A stretch of DNA of 64,000 bases, from contig CP143548.1 in NCBI GenBank assembly GCA_037015955.1, forward strand, positions 1,854,001 through 1,918,000. Reading direction: 5' to 3'. This document shows, one piece after another, positions 50,753-60,180 of the stretch. Both the position numbers and the translations under genes were made by a program. The stretch's first letter is position 1, and every line of letters begins with the position of its first letter. Source of the stretch: Lachnospiraceae bacterium JLR.KK008. GTDB taxonomy: Bacteria > Bacillota > Clostridia > Lachnospirales > Lachnospiraceae. The notes beneath the pieces are model-generated. The model was not told where the DNA came from. It worked only from the letters and a program-made list of their open reading frames with translations, and did no database searches.

Positions 50753-52129
50753 TTAATTTTCCGTATCCGATTCCCGATTCTGTCTTTTATTCAGGTCCTG
50801 CACTCCGACCAGCTGTTTCACAAAATCATATCCGCTTGATTTTACAATATTTATGTCTGCTTGTAAAGCACTTCCCAGTTCGGACAGGGTCATATCGTCC
50901 AGAAATACCTCTTCCCCGCTGCGCAGCACATTCTCCGGTAAAAACAGGGTCTCTCCCAGCTCTTTTCCTGCAAGCTGCGCCCTGATGTCACTGCCCGTCA
51001 GCAGACCCGAGACAGTGATCTGTTCCCCGAAGAACTGATTGCGGACCGGATAGACCCGTATCGTCAGCGCAGGCTGTATGTCCGTCAACCGCTCCGCCAT
51101 CCTGCGAATATAAGAATACGCCAAAAGTCCCGTAGCCACAGACACTTCCCGCCGGCGTTCCAGGCGAAAACCACTCTCACAGAGGTCCTCCAACGCCTCC
51201 CGAAACTCCTCTTCCAGAAGCCGGAGCATCCCCACCCCGTTTTCAAGCTGCAGATAACCGTCATAACGCTCCTGTTCGGGCATCTCCTGCCCCGCCAGAA
51301 TATACCACTCATCACTGGCATGGACAAAGTGCAGACCCGTCCGCGCATAGAGCTCTTTCTGCCAGCGGTGGATCACAGAGAGCACTAGGACCGCGTCCTC
51401 CTTCGAAAACGGTTCCAGCGGATACAGGCCTTCCCGGTACTTCGATAACCCGACCGGCACAACCGAGACACTCTCCAGAAGCGGCATATATCCGGTCAGA
51501 TCACGGATGCTCCGCTCCAGCTCCGCGCCGTCGTTGATCCCCTTGCACAACACGATCTGTCCGTTCATCGCAATCCCGCCTTCATAAAGCCTGTCTACCT
51601 TTTTCAGCGCTTCCCCGGCGAAACGATTGTTCAGCATCCGGCAGCGCAGTTCCGGATTCGTCGTCTGAAAGGAAATGTTGATCGGCGAGAGACGATACCG
51701 GATGATCCGCTCTATATCATGCTCCGACAGATTGGTCAGCGTCACGTAATTCCCCTGCAAAAAAGAAAGTCTGGAATCATCGTCCTTAAAATAGAGCGTT
51801 TCCCTCATCCCCGGCGGCATCTGATCAATAAAACAGAAAATACATTTATTATGACAGGACCGGTAATCATCCATCAGTCCATTTTCAAACTCGACACCGA
51901 GATCCTCTTCGTATTCTTTGTCTATTTCCAGAAGCCATTCTTCTCCCGAAGGCTTTCTGACCAGCACTTCGACGGCTTCGTCCTGCATATAATACTGATA
52001 GTCGAAAATATCTGTGATCTCATTACCGTTAATGGAAAGCAGCAGGTCTCCCGGCTCAATTTCCATCTCCTGCGCAATGCTTTCCGGCAGCACGTTCCGG
52101 ATCAGATGTCCTTTTTCCTTCATTTTCAT
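50753..52129 (-). CDS. DUF512 radical-SAM-like protein with PDZ domain
   Basis: 458-aa protein: an N-terminal PDZ-like segment (LPESIAQEMEIEPGDLLLSINGNEI), a three-cysteine cluster CHNKCIFCFIDQ (about 92-103, CxxxCxxC type), FLQGNYVTLTNL, and a C-terminal DUF512 domain (GLLTGSDI, FLDDMTLSEL, VKSSGYDFVKQLVG). The family is conserved beside der in Clostridia and is thought to be a radical-SAM iron-sulphur protein of unknown reaction. The downstream DNA (50700-50790) holds tandem GATTCCCG-type repeats. Confidence 0.92.
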   Translation of the reverse strand: MKMKEKGHLIRNVLPESIAQEMEIEPGDLLLSINGNEITDIFDYQYYMQDEAVEVLVRKPSGEEWLLEIDKEYEEDLGVEFENGLMDDYRSCHNKCIFCFIDQMPPGMRETLYFKDDDSRLSFLQGNYVTLTNLSEHDIERIIRYRLSPINISFQTTNPELRCRMLNNRFAGEALKKVDRLYEGGIAMNGQIVLCKGINDGAELERSIRDLTGYMPLLESVSVVPVGLSKYREGLYPLEPFSKEDAVLVLSVIHRWQKELYARTGLHFVHASDEWYILAGQEMPEQERYDGYLQLENGVGMLRLLEEEFREALEDLCESGFRLERRREVSVATGLLAYSYIRRMAERLTDIQPALTIRVYPVRNQFFGEQITVSGLLTGSDIRAQLAGKELGETLFLPENVLRSGEEVFLDDMTLSELGSALQADINIVKSSGYDFVKQLVGVQDLNKRQNRESDTEN

Positions 52130-52163
52130 GGCTCCTTTTCCCTTTCATTTTACTAGAATTTTC

Positions 52164-52192
52164 TTGACGTGTCACTAACATAATGTTATAAA
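52164..52192 (+). promoter_or_regulatory. Promoter of the PRPP synthetase gene
   Basis: TTGACG (52164-52169), 17-bp spacer, TATAAA (52187-52192), 48 bp before the ATG at 52240. Confidence 0.75.
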
Positions 52193-52239
52193 AATTATGA
52201 GTGATCCTATCACAAATTATCATTTTTCCGGAGGTAATC

Positions 52240-53427
52240 ATGCCAAATGTCGAAAAACTGGAGTCTGCCCTCCCGGTGGCTCCATTAAAACTGGTCGCTA
52301 TGCACTCCGCGGAGAATCTTGGCCGCAAAATCAACGATCACCTTGTGGAGTTTCGCCGCAATATCCATCACTCTTTAAAAAGTGATCCCGCCTTCCATGG
52401 CTACACAGAGAGCAGCTATCTGTGCCATGCGGAATGCCCCCGCTTCGGTTCCGGGGAAGGTAAAGGCATTTTCTATGAAAGCGTCCGCGGAAAAGATCTC
52501 TATATTCTCGTAGATGTCTGTAACCACAGTCTCACCTATCAGGTGAACGGCTATACCAACCATATGTCACCCGATGATCATTATCAGGACTTAAAACGAG
52601 TCATCTCCGCCGCGGCCGGGAAAGCACACCGGATCAATGTTATCATGCCGTTTCTCTATGAGGGAAGGCAGCATAACCGCGCCAACCGGGAATCCCTGGA
52701 CTGCGCTTATGCACTGGAAGAGCTGAGCAATATGGGCGTCTCCAATATCATCACTTTTGATGCCCATGATCCCCGTGTGCAGAACGCGATCCCGCTCTCC
52801 GGTTTTGATAACTTCACTGCGCATTATCAGTTTTTACAGACCCTTCTGAAAAACGAACCAGATCTGCTTATCGACAAAGAACATACCGTCGTCATCAGCC
52901 CCGACGAGGGCGCCCTGAGCCGCGCCGTCTATTTCGCGGGTGTACTCGGTGTGGACACCGGCATGTTCTACAAGCGCCGCGATTATTCCACGATCATAGA
53001 TGGGAAAAATCCCATTGTGGCACATGAATTTCTCGGGGACAATATTGATGGAAAAGATGTGTTCGTCATCGACGATATGATCTCCTCCGGAGAAAGCATT
53101 CTCGATACGGCCAAGCAGCTCAAGGCCATGAATGCCAAGCGTGTCTTTCTGTGTACGACATTCGGTCTCTTTACGAATGGACTGAAGCAGTTTGACTATG
53201 CGTATGAGCACTGCTGTTTTGACCGTATTATTACGACGAACCTCTGCTATTTGCCGCCGGAAATCAAAAACAAGCCTTATTTCCTGGAGGCTGACATCAG
53301 CAAATTCCTTGCATCTATCATTGACTTCAGCAATCATGACAGCTCTCTCGGAAATGTACTGACGCCCACGGAGAAGATTCATGCTATCCTGAAAAAATAC
53401 AATTCCAGGGAAGCTGTGAAATTGTAA
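52240..53427 (+). CDS. prs: Ribose-phosphate pyrophosphokinase, long form
   Basis: 395-aa PRPP synthetase-family enzyme (ribose-5-phosphate plus ATP to PRPP). It carries the PRPP-binding loop VFVIDDMISSGESILDTAK (about 275-293), the RQHNRANRES region in place of the canonical RQDR segment, and TFDAHDPRVQNAIP. It is about 80 residues longer than classical Prs. This long clade is found in Lachnospiraceae and Bacteroidetes and may coexist with a short Prs; activity is by family. CCGGAGG precedes the ATG. A near-consensus promoter and a terminator frame it as a single-gene unit. Confidence 0.88.
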   Translation: MPNVEKLESALPVAPLKLVAMHSAENLGRKINDHLVEFRRNIHHSLKSDPAFHGYTESSYLCHAECPRFGSGEGKGIFYESVRGKDLYILVDVCNHSLTYQVNGYTNHMSPDDHYQDLKRVISAAAGKAHRINVIMPFLYEGRQHNRANRESLDCAYALEELSNMGVSNIITFDAHDPRVQNAIPLSGFDNFTAHYQFLQTLLKNEPDLLIDKEHTVVISPDEGALSRAVYFAGVLGVDTGMFYKRRDYSTIIDGKNPIVAHEFLGDNIDGKDVFVIDDMISSGESILDTAKQLKAMNAKRVFLCTTFGLFTNGLKQFDYAYEHCCFDRIITTNLCYLPPEIKNKPYFLEADISKFLASIIDFSNHDSSLGNVLTPTEKIHAILKKYNSREAVKL

Positions 53428-53463
53428 AACAGCGACACCGGATAAAATTACATACAATAACTG

Positions 53464-53488
53464 AGGGGCGAATCACTTCGCCCCTTTT
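53464..53488 (+). terminator. Rho-independent terminator of prs
   Basis: Perfect 9-bp arms aggggcgaa / ttcgcccct with a 4-base loop and TTTT tail, 37 bp after the prs stop. It may also serve the convergent sugar-kinase gene. Confidence 0.9.
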
Positions 53489-53513
53489 CGTATGCCATAT
53501 CTTTTATAAAATG

Positions 53514-54635
53514 TTATCTGCTTCTCTCCCATCCGCTGTCAATCCGCTCCTGCAACTCCTGAAAACTTTTCAGACCGCTGAGCGTATCGTATGTTTCCAC
53601 ACAGGAAGCACCGGCAGCAGCGGCAAACTGCAGACATTTTTTCAGCGGACAGCCGTCGAGCATCGCCATCAGAAACGCACCGATCGCCGTATCGCCCGCT
53701 CCTGTGGCGGAACGCACCTTCTCCGGCACAAAACTCGGCATAAACCCTTCCGCATCCGTCCAGTCACCGCAGTCATGTCCCAGCTTTCCCGACAGCCTGT
53801 CGGCAAGCTCTTCTCCCGCCGTCCTGTAATACAGCCCCGGCGCGCCGCATTTGACGACGACACATTTCGCTCCCATGGCGATACAGCGTTTGGCGAGAGG
53901 CTTTACATCTTCCTCAATGGAAATAACTTCCGTCACATCCCCGCCGCCGCTTCTCTCCAGTACTTCGTAATATTTCTCTCTGTCCAGCAACTGCAGCAGC
54001 TCTTCCACGCTCGGAAGGAAGAAGTCAATATAAGGCAGCACCGCCGCCAGAATCCCCGGCCAGTCCGCCATTGCAGCCTGAGACTGTTCCTGCATTACGG
54101 ACATGTCGAGCGATGTGAGCACGCCAAGTTCGGATACGGCCTGAAACATCCGGATCAGTTCCGCCCCATTGTTTTCATTCATGGACTTCATCACCGTCGG
54201 ATAGCCGAAATGAAATAATTGTGCCTGTCTGATTTTCTCCAGATCGAGGTCTTCCAGATAAAACGTATCATTGGCACCTGCATTATGAATAAAAATACGG
54301 TCAATCCCCGGGATGGCCAAGATAATGGAATAAGCCGTACTCACCCCTTCCGAGACGATCAAGTCTTCCCCGCAGCCGTATTCCGCAAAGAGACGGCGCA
54401 GAAGCCCTCCGAAATCGTCTCTGCCCGTCTTACCCATCAAAGTCACGTCCCCGCCCAGTATCTTCATGGCCAGTCCGGTGTTCGACACCGAGCCGCCGGC
54501 GCTGACTGTTACATCGCCGGCAAGAAGCAGTTTCCCCGGCGCCATGACCTCGCTGAGATGGGATACTTTTCTCCCCGGAATCTCCGGTGTGATGTCAATA
54601 CAGACATTCCCTGCCGCAACGATTTTCTTCCCCAT
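53514..54635 (-). CDS. PfkB family carbohydrate kinase
   Basis: 373-aa sugar or nucleoside kinase. It has an N-terminal GGSVSNTGLAMKILGGDVTLMGKTGRD-type PfkB signature (about 46-72) and the C-terminal signature ATGAGDTAIGAFLMAML (catalytic Asp, about 316-332). The enzyme would phosphorylate a hydroxymethyl group with ATP; the substrate cannot be told from sequence. AGGAAGG lies before the ATG at 54635. It stands alone, convergent with prs. Confidence 0.88.
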   Translation of the reverse strand: MGKKIVAAGNVCIDITPEIPGRKVSHLSEVMAPGKLLLAGDVTVSAGGSVSNTGLAMKILGGDVTLMGKTGRDDFGGLLRRLFAEYGCGEDLIVSEGVSTAYSIILAIPGIDRIFIHNAGANDTFYLEDLDLEKIRQAQLFHFGYPTVMKSMNENNGAELIRMFQAVSELGVLTSLDMSVMQEQSQAAMADWPGILAAVLPYIDFFLPSVEELLQLLDREKYYEVLERSGGGDVTEVISIEEDVKPLAKRCIAMGAKCVVVKCGAPGLYYRTAGEELADRLSGKLGHDCGDWTDAEGFMPSFVPEKVRSATGAGDTAIGAFLMAMLDGCPLKKCLQFAAAAGASCVETYDTLSGLKSFQELQERIDSGWERSR

Positions 54636-54776
54636 ATTTATGTACCTTCCTTTTTGTAATCAGACGAGAGAAAACACAGGATAACAGATCTGTCTGCAAG
54701 CAGCCAGTTTGCCATCCTGTATTTTCGCACTGTTCAATGTCTTCGTGTCTCCTTGTCCTCTGAGGGTATATTATCA

Positions 54777-57428
54777 CTATACCACAAGGGAGAAGGTAAT
54801 CACAACCTTAAACAGGTCGCCGTCAGAGAAGATTTCAAATTTTCCTTTCTGTAATTCGGTGAGGTTTTTGGCGATCGACAGTCCGAGACCGCTGCCCTCT
54901 GTCGTGCGGGCGGCATCTCCACGGATAAATCGTTCCGTCAGATCTTCCGCCTCCAGGTTCAGCGGCTGATCGGAAATATTTTTAATCGAAAGGCGCACCT
55001 TTCCGGGGCTGTCATCCTCCGGAATTTTCTTTACCTCCACATACACTCTCGTATTTTCCAGTGCATATTTATTCACATTGTGAAAGAGATTTTCCACCAC
55101 GCGCCAGATCCGTCTCGAGTCGGCATAGATCAGCAGCGGCCGTTCCTCCATATTGACGATCAGACGCAGCCCTTTTTCTTCGAACCGTTCCACAAATTCC
55201 CCTACCGTCTGGTTCATCAATTCCACCAGATCAAGTTTATCACATTGCAGTTCAATATTACCGGAAGAGATCTTGGATGCTTCCACCAGGTCTTCGGTCA
55301 GCTGTTTCAGGCGCTGTGACTTGTTCTCCAGTATTTTCAGATAATCTCTGACCTTCTCATTTTCCGTCTCCTCCCGTTTGATCAGATCAACGTAATTGAT
55401 GATCGAAGTGAGCGGCGTCTTAATATCATGAGATACATTCGTGATCAGGTCGGCCTTCATCCGCTCGTCCTTCATACTTGTCTCCACCGCATGCCGGATT
55501 CCGTTGCCGATACTGTTTACCGCTTCGGCCAGTATGCGGTTGTCGCCGTGCATTTTCGCCACGTCAATCTGATAGTCCAGATCACCGCCGCGGATCTTCT
55601 CAATCCCTTTTAAGATCTTCTGTCTGATCCTGTTATTGTAATATAGAAAAATTCCCACAAACAGATCGAGCACAATCGCGATAAACGTACCGCCCCGCTC
55701 AAACGGATTATCCAGGCTGATCAAAAACAGATTGACGCTCACAAAGAGCAGATAAGGCACCCATATTCTGACCACATTTCTGCTGTCGTCATAAATTCTC
55801 ATGAGAATTCTCTTTATAGCCAGAAAAATCCGATAGATCAGAAAATTCTTCCAGAAAATTCCTGCCTTGATCCTGCGGATCAGACTTAAATAGAAAAACA
55901 GGAATGCACTTCCGGTGATTGCCGAGCCCACTGCCAGCGCTGTCAGCATCTGCATACGGTCCGCCATCTCATCATAGTAAAGTTCACTGACTCCGATTCC
56001 GGTCATCACAAACAAGGAAAGCACTACACCTGCTGCCAATGAGGCGGCAACCTCCGTATACCACCTGTCAAACCACAGCAGGGAGATCGTCTCTGATTCT
56101 GTCTTTCTGCCCGCCATATAAGTCATCACGCCCAGCAATACAAGCGCCAGAATGCCACAGATCACACTGCATAAAATATACAGGTACCCCGGCGCTGCCA
56201 TCTGATAGCTTTCCTGTGCGCTTTGAAACAGATCCGCATATTGGAAAGAAGTATCGATCCCCACCCAGATCAGCGTATCGTCCGGATAAGCGTAACGGTA
56301 TTTGTTCCACACACCGCGCACGGATTCTTCCCGGATGGACATATTGCTCTCATAGGTAAAATCCGCCGGCGAAAAATAAAGGCTTCTCCCCAGGCCGGAA
56401 AAGTATTCGTATACTTCCTGCATCTCTTTCCCAGCAATCGCCGTATTGGTATAAACCTGGGTTTTTCCGTCTCTCTCCTGAACTATATAGTACTTAAAAT
56501 TCATTTCTTCATTATCATATCGCTGCTGATATTCTTTATAGGAAATATAATTATCTCCGAGCATGTGGAGCGACTCACGCAGATAAAAGGTCATATTCTC
56601 CAGCTCCTCCACGCTGTCTACATGGGCCAGCATGGATCTGCCATCTGCCGGAAGATAACGTTCCACCGGCACAAGCGCATATTGATCTTCCTCCTCGTAC
56701 GCCGCGTTTTCTTCCTCCCAATCCGTCCCGTCCGGCTCCCAGTCAATAGATTCCTCAATCACTGTCAGATCATTTTCCTCAACCGTCTCCCCGGTCAGAA
56801 TTGTCTCCTCCACCCCCTCTGCGACATAGACATGCTCTGTCACTTCCACCAACGCTTCTTCCTCATCGGCGCTCTTTGCCTTTTCAAAATTCCCGGTTTC
56901 CCATTCCTCAGTCTTCTCCTGCTTCGTTCCTGCCGTTTCCGCGCCGGTCTGCGACGAAGACTGCTGCGCGCTCCTTTCCTTTTCCTCCCGTATCATCTGT
57001 TCCACCTGTTCACAGGTATATTCATTGACGGAAATTCCTTCCCCGTACTGTCCCCATTGAAGCAGATCGCCCAGCCGATAAGAGATACTGGTAGCTGTCA
57101 CCGGAACTTCTTCCAGATGTCTGGCATACTGTTCAATATCTATCTCCTTCTCTTCATCAAATATGCCGTCTGTCTCCATCTGATTGCGGATCACACCGTA
57201 ACGGACGACGTCGCACATGCTGTCATAGACCACATCATAAAAGACATCGGAATCCTCAAAATCTTCTGTCTTGGAAAAAGGACTGATATAATACGGCCGC
57301 CCGGAGATTCTGATCACTGCGTTGCACGATACGATACCAATACATACGACACACAGGGTCATGAAAGCAACCTCCAGAACTGTCACCGCTGCTTTCACGC
57401 CTCTCCCATATTTCCTCGTTTTCATCAT
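54777..57428 (-). CDS. Membrane sensor histidine kinase
   Basis: 883-aa sensor kinase. One membrane helix (about 12-36) is followed by a large extracytoplasmic sensor (about 37-415, Glu-rich in the middle), a cluster of membrane helices (about 420-620), a HAMP-like linker (IRGGDLDYQIDVAKMHGDN) and a HisKA box NVSHDIKTPLTSIINYVDLI with the phosphoacceptor His near 665. A HATPase_c domain with GSGLGLSIAKNL ends it. The signal is unknown. The response-regulator gene precedes it by 55 bp, so the two form an operon; the arrangement recalls VanRS/BceRS-type envelope-stress systems. Confidence 0.94.
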   Translation of the reverse strand: MMKTRKYGRGVKAAVTVLEVAFMTLCVVCIGIVSCNAVIRISGRPYYISPFSKTEDFEDSDVFYDVVYDSMCDVVRYGVIRNQMETDGIFDEEKEIDIEQYARHLEEVPVTATSISYRLGDLLQWGQYGEGISVNEYTCEQVEQMIREEKERSAQQSSSQTGAETAGTKQEKTEEWETGNFEKAKSADEEEALVEVTEHVYVAEGVEETILTGETVEENDLTVIEESIDWEPDGTDWEEENAAYEEEDQYALVPVERYLPADGRSMLAHVDSVEELENMTFYLRESLHMLGDNYISYKEYQQRYDNEEMNFKYYIVQERDGKTQVYTNTAIAGKEMQEVYEYFSGLGRSLYFSPADFTYESNMSIREESVRGVWNKYRYAYPDDTLIWVGIDTSFQYADLFQSAQESYQMAAPGYLYILCSVICGILALVLLGVMTYMAGRKTESETISLLWFDRWYTEVAASLAAGVVLSLFVMTGIGVSELYYDEMADRMQMLTALAVGSAITGSAFLFFYLSLIRRIKAGIFWKNFLIYRIFLAIKRILMRIYDDSRNVVRIWVPYLLFVSVNLFLISLDNPFERGGTFIAIVLDLFVGIFLYYNNRIRQKILKGIEKIRGGDLDYQIDVAKMHGDNRILAEAVNSIGNGIRHAVETSMKDERMKADLITNVSHDIKTPLTSIINYVDLIKREETENEKVRDYLKILENKSQRLKQLTEDLVEASKISSGNIELQCDKLDLVELMNQTVGEFVERFEEKGLRLIVNMEERPLLIYADSRRIWRVVENLFHNVNKYALENTRVYVEVKKIPEDDSPGKVRLSIKNISDQPLNLEAEDLTERFIRGDAARTTEGSGLGLSIAKNLTELQKGKFEIFSDGDLFKVVITFSLVV

Positions 57429-57483
57429 TGTTCCTCCCTTTTCCTGTGCACCACCCCGCAGCCAGTGGCCGGACGGTCATCTT

Positions 57484-58182
57484 TCATTGTTTATCCACTT
57501 TGTACCCGACGCCCCATACGACTTTCAGATAGCGCGGCTCTTTTGGATTGATCTCAATCTTTTCCCTGATATGTCTGATATGCACAGCCACCGTATTGTC
57601 AGCGCCAATGGCCTCTTCGTTCCAGATACTCTCATAAATCTGACTGATGGAAAACACCTTTCCCTGATTTTTCACAAGCAGCAGCAAAATATTGTATTCG
57701 ATCGGTGTCAGCTTTACCGGCTCATCATCCACTGTCACCTCCTTCGTCATGTCATTCATGACAAGACCGCCCGTCCGGTAGATCTGCTCCATGTCTTCCG
57801 CATTGCCGATACTGCCGAGCTTCGTATATCTGCGCATATGCGACTTTACACGGGCTGTCAGCTCCAGCGGATTAAAAGGCTTTGTCACATAGTCATCGGC
57901 ACCGATATTCAAACCGAGTATTTTATCTGCGTCTTCGGACTTCGCAGAAAGTATAATGATCGGAATGCTATATTTCTCCCTGATTTTCAACGTAGCGTGA
58001 ATACCGTCCAGTTTTGGCATCATCACATCCATGATAAGCAGGTGGATCTCCTCCGACTCCAGAATTTGGAGCGCCTCTTTTCCATCGTAGGCTTTGAAGA
58101 CCTGATACCCTTCCTGCACCAGATAAATCTCTATTGCCTCCACAATCGCCCTGTCATCATCACACACTAATATATTAGACAT
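57484..58182 (-). CDS. OmpR family response regulator
   Basis: 232-aa transcription regulator. The receiver domain has the acidic pocket CDDD (9-11), the phosphoacceptor in LLIMDVMMPKLDG (about 52), and the conserved Lys of YVTKPF (about 101). The winged-helix output domain has VKLTPIEYNILLLLVKNQGK and ending RYLKVVWGVGYKVDK. It is paired with the downstream histidine kinase. GAGAGGG precedes the ATG. Upstream at 58183-58330 is AT-rich with two CTTAAT motifs about 22 bp apart that could be autoregulatory sites. Confidence 0.95.
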   Translation of the reverse strand: MSNILVCDDDRAIVEAIEIYLVQEGYQVFKAYDGKEALQILESEEIHLLIMDVMMPKLDGIHATLKIREKYSIPIIILSAKSEDADKILGLNIGADDYVTKPFNPLELTARVKSHMRRYTKLGSIGNAEDMEQIYRTGGLVMNDMTKEVTVDDEPVKLTPIEYNILLLLVKNQGKVFSISQIYESIWNEEAIGADNTVAVHIRHIREKIEINPKEPRYLKVVWGVGYKVDKQ

Positions 58183-58335
58183 TTTTAATCCCTCTCATAT
58201 TGCGCTTTCTCTCTCGTATCTTCCTGTCATATCCTATTGTAACAGACACTCATTAAGACATAGCGCATGTTTTGATTAAGCTTTTCTTAAATTATTATAA
58301 CGCATTTACATAAATAGCGGCTATTTTCATAAAAA

Positions 58336-58488
58336 AGAATCCTGCAAGGCAGGATTCTCCGCCTGCGGCGGGTCGCGACAGCGACATATTCCCCCTCCGC
58401 CGCAGTGCGATAATCATTTTTTTACCATATGGGAAATTCGGAGAACTTTCCTATATGGTAAAAAAAGAGCGGTGACATGCGCCGCTCT
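58336..58488. repeat. Cluster of four hairpins
   Basis: Four stems in 153 bp: agaatcctgc / gcaggattct (58336-58358, followed by T6 on the minus strand); ctgcggcgg / ccgccgcag (58363-58405, enclosing gtcgc-gaca-gcgac); a 19-bp stem tttttttaccatatgggaa / ttcctatatggtaaaaaaa (58417-58466); and agagcgg / ccgctct (58466-58488, followed by T7 on the minus strand). The first and last act as minus-strand terminators by appearance; the middle two are unexplained. Confidence 0.75.
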
Positions 58489-58497
58489 CTCATACTT

Positions 58498-58812
58498 TTA
58501 TTCATAAGGCTGTTTTTTGCAGGCTTTCACTAACAACATCATCGGCCGACGCAGTTCATCTTTCATTCCAGGTAAGCCCATCATTTCCACGGGTGGCTGC
58601 GCCTCCTCCACAGCCTCTAGCACAAAGCCGCTGTTCAATAATCCCATCAATATCTGTGTGAGTGTATGATGCTGTTTCACTACGTCACACCCTAAAAACT
58701 TTGTGCTCCGCGCTCCCGGCAGAAAATAGTTATCAACCGGCCAGTACTCAGGATCTCCGTTTTCCGTATGTTTCCCGTTTGTACCGGCTGCCATTCCCAT
58801 ATCCCCAGTCAC
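58498..58812 (-). pseudogene. C-terminal fragment of a SAM-dependent methyltransferase
   Basis: About 104 codons. The C-terminal part (NYFLPGARSTKFLGCDVVKQ ... LLNSGFVLEAVEEAQPPVEM ... DELRRPMMLLVKACK) looks like the end of a class I methyltransferase. The SAM-binding N-terminal half with its GxGxG motif is absent. The only start (GTG at 58812) overlaps the pgeF stop and gives a Gly/Asn-rich leader (MGMAAGTNGKHTENGD) without similarity. A truncated remnant is more likely than a working gene. Confidence 0.65.
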
Positions 58813-59717
58813 CGCAGCACAAGAAACACGCCCAGATTACCTCTCATCCCCTGCGATGCCCTGTGGGAGAATAAAAACTGCGGATTGCAGCAGGTACAAA
58901 TGTCGGTGACACTGATATGTTCTTCCAAAATGCCTGCCTCGCGCATCACTCTCCGGTTGGCTTCCCAGAGATCAAGCAGATATTTGCCGCCGCCCTTTTC
59001 CTGTAATACACTCTTTACCGCCCCGTTCGTTTCGCGCTCCTGCCCGGTATTCGCGGGAAATGCCTGCCGGAATTGCCCGGCCACGTCCTCTCCAACCTCA
59101 TAACAGGAACCACAGATCGACGGCCCGATCGCCGCCACAATATCACCCGGCTGACTGCCGAACGCCCGCTGCATCGCCTCCACTGTCACCCGGCCGATCT
59201 TTTGCACTGTCCCTTTCCAGCCGGAATGAGAAAGGCCGACTGCCCGTCTTACCGGGTCCACGAAGAGCAGCGGCACACAGTCCGCAAAGAATGCGGACAG
59301 CACAATCCCCGGCACATCGGTAATCAGTCCATCCACATCGGTATAATCCCGCTCTCTCACAAGCCCCTTTCCCCGGTCGTCCTCCGTCACTCTTCTCACA
59401 TTGGGCGTATGTGTCTGATCGGTAAAGACAAAGTCGGTACAATCTCTGCCAAGCGCTGCCGCGATCCTGCGAAAGTTTTCATCGACGTTTTCCTTTCGGT
59501 CCCCTCTCGTATAACTGAGGTTCATACTCCCCAGATGTCCTTCGCTGACACCGCCAAGCCGGGTACTGCACAGATGATCTGCCACACCCGCAGCCTCCAG
59601 CGCCGGGAACGTCAGATACACAAGCCCGCCTTCCCGGTGAACCCGCAGATTCTTATGATCTGCATTCGCTCTGTCAGTCTCTTCCTTTTTTGTCTTTCCT
59701 TTTCTTATGATCTCCAT
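58809..59717 (-). CDS. pgeF: Peptidoglycan editing factor / purine nucleoside phosphorylase (YfiH/PgeF)
   Basis: 302-aa laccase-fold protein of the YfiH/PgeF family. Zinc/active-site residues are in FTDQTHTPNVRRV (His), FFADCVPLLFVDP (Cys) and VGLSHSGWKGTVQK (His); GPSICGSCYEVGEDV and CTCCNPQFLFSHRASQGMRG complete the fold. It acts on purine nucleosides and has been linked to editing of muropeptide synthesis. AGAAGGAG precedes the ATG. The gene sits in the rbgA-to-yraN cluster. Confidence 0.93.
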   Translation of the reverse strand: MEIIRKGKTKKEETDRANADHKNLRVHREGGLVYLTFPALEAAGVADHLCSTRLGGVSEGHLGSMNLSYTRGDRKENVDENFRRIAAALGRDCTDFVFTDQTHTPNVRRVTEDDRGKGLVRERDYTDVDGLITDVPGIVLSAFFADCVPLLFVDPVRRAVGLSHSGWKGTVQKIGRVTVEAMQRAFGSQPGDIVAAIGPSICGSCYEVGEDVAGQFRQAFPANTGQERETNGAVKSVLQEKGGGKYLLDLWEANRRVMREAGILEEHISVTDICTCCNPQFLFSHRASQGMRGNLGVFLVLR

Positions 59718-59762
59718 AATTTCTCCTTCTGTCAGTGTTCGCTTCTGTTGGCCGCTGCCCGC

Positions 59763-60131
59763 TCACAGGCAGATATGCTCAAACGCATTCCGGTGCCATC
59801 TGATCTCCCGTCCGGTAATAGCCACCACATCATAGCGGAATGGATGGTAATCCCCATAATGATGAAGATACCGGTAGTAATCCGCTGCTCTGCAAATCTT
59901 TTTCTGCTTCTGCATCGTAACGGCACTTTCCGGTGTCCCAGTTCTTTCGTCTCTTCTGTATTTTACTTCCACAAAGACAAGACAGCCTTCGTGGTATCCG
60001 ATAATGTCGATCTCTCCCTGTCTGCCGGAAAAGTTTTTCTCGCAGACTCTCATGCCCTGTGTCTCCAGATAACGGACTGCTGCCGCCTCCCCTTCTCTGC
60101 CAAGCATGTACTTTGACTTTTCTCCCCGCAT
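59763..60131 (-). CDS. yraN: YraN/UPF0102 family nuclease-like protein
   Basis: 122-aa protein with the UPF0102 pattern: GREGEAAAVRYLETQGMRV, NFSGRQGEIDIIGYHEGCLVFVEVKYR (PD-(D/E)XK-type core: Glu, Asp, ExK) and ending TGREIRWHRNAFEHICL. The family has an endonuclease fold of unknown role in DNA maintenance. AGGAGGG lies before the ATG. It is downstream of ylqH as in other Firmicutes. Confidence 0.93.
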   Translation of the reverse strand: MRGEKSKYMLGREGEAAAVRYLETQGMRVCEKNFSGRQGEIDIIGYHEGCLVFVEVKYRRDERTGTPESAVTMQKQKKICRAADYYRYLHHYGDYHPFRYDVVAITGREIRWHRNAFEHICL

Positions 60132-60180
60132 ATCCCTCCTGTTTTCTCCTGACTTTCCCGCTCTGTTTCCCTAACGTTTT

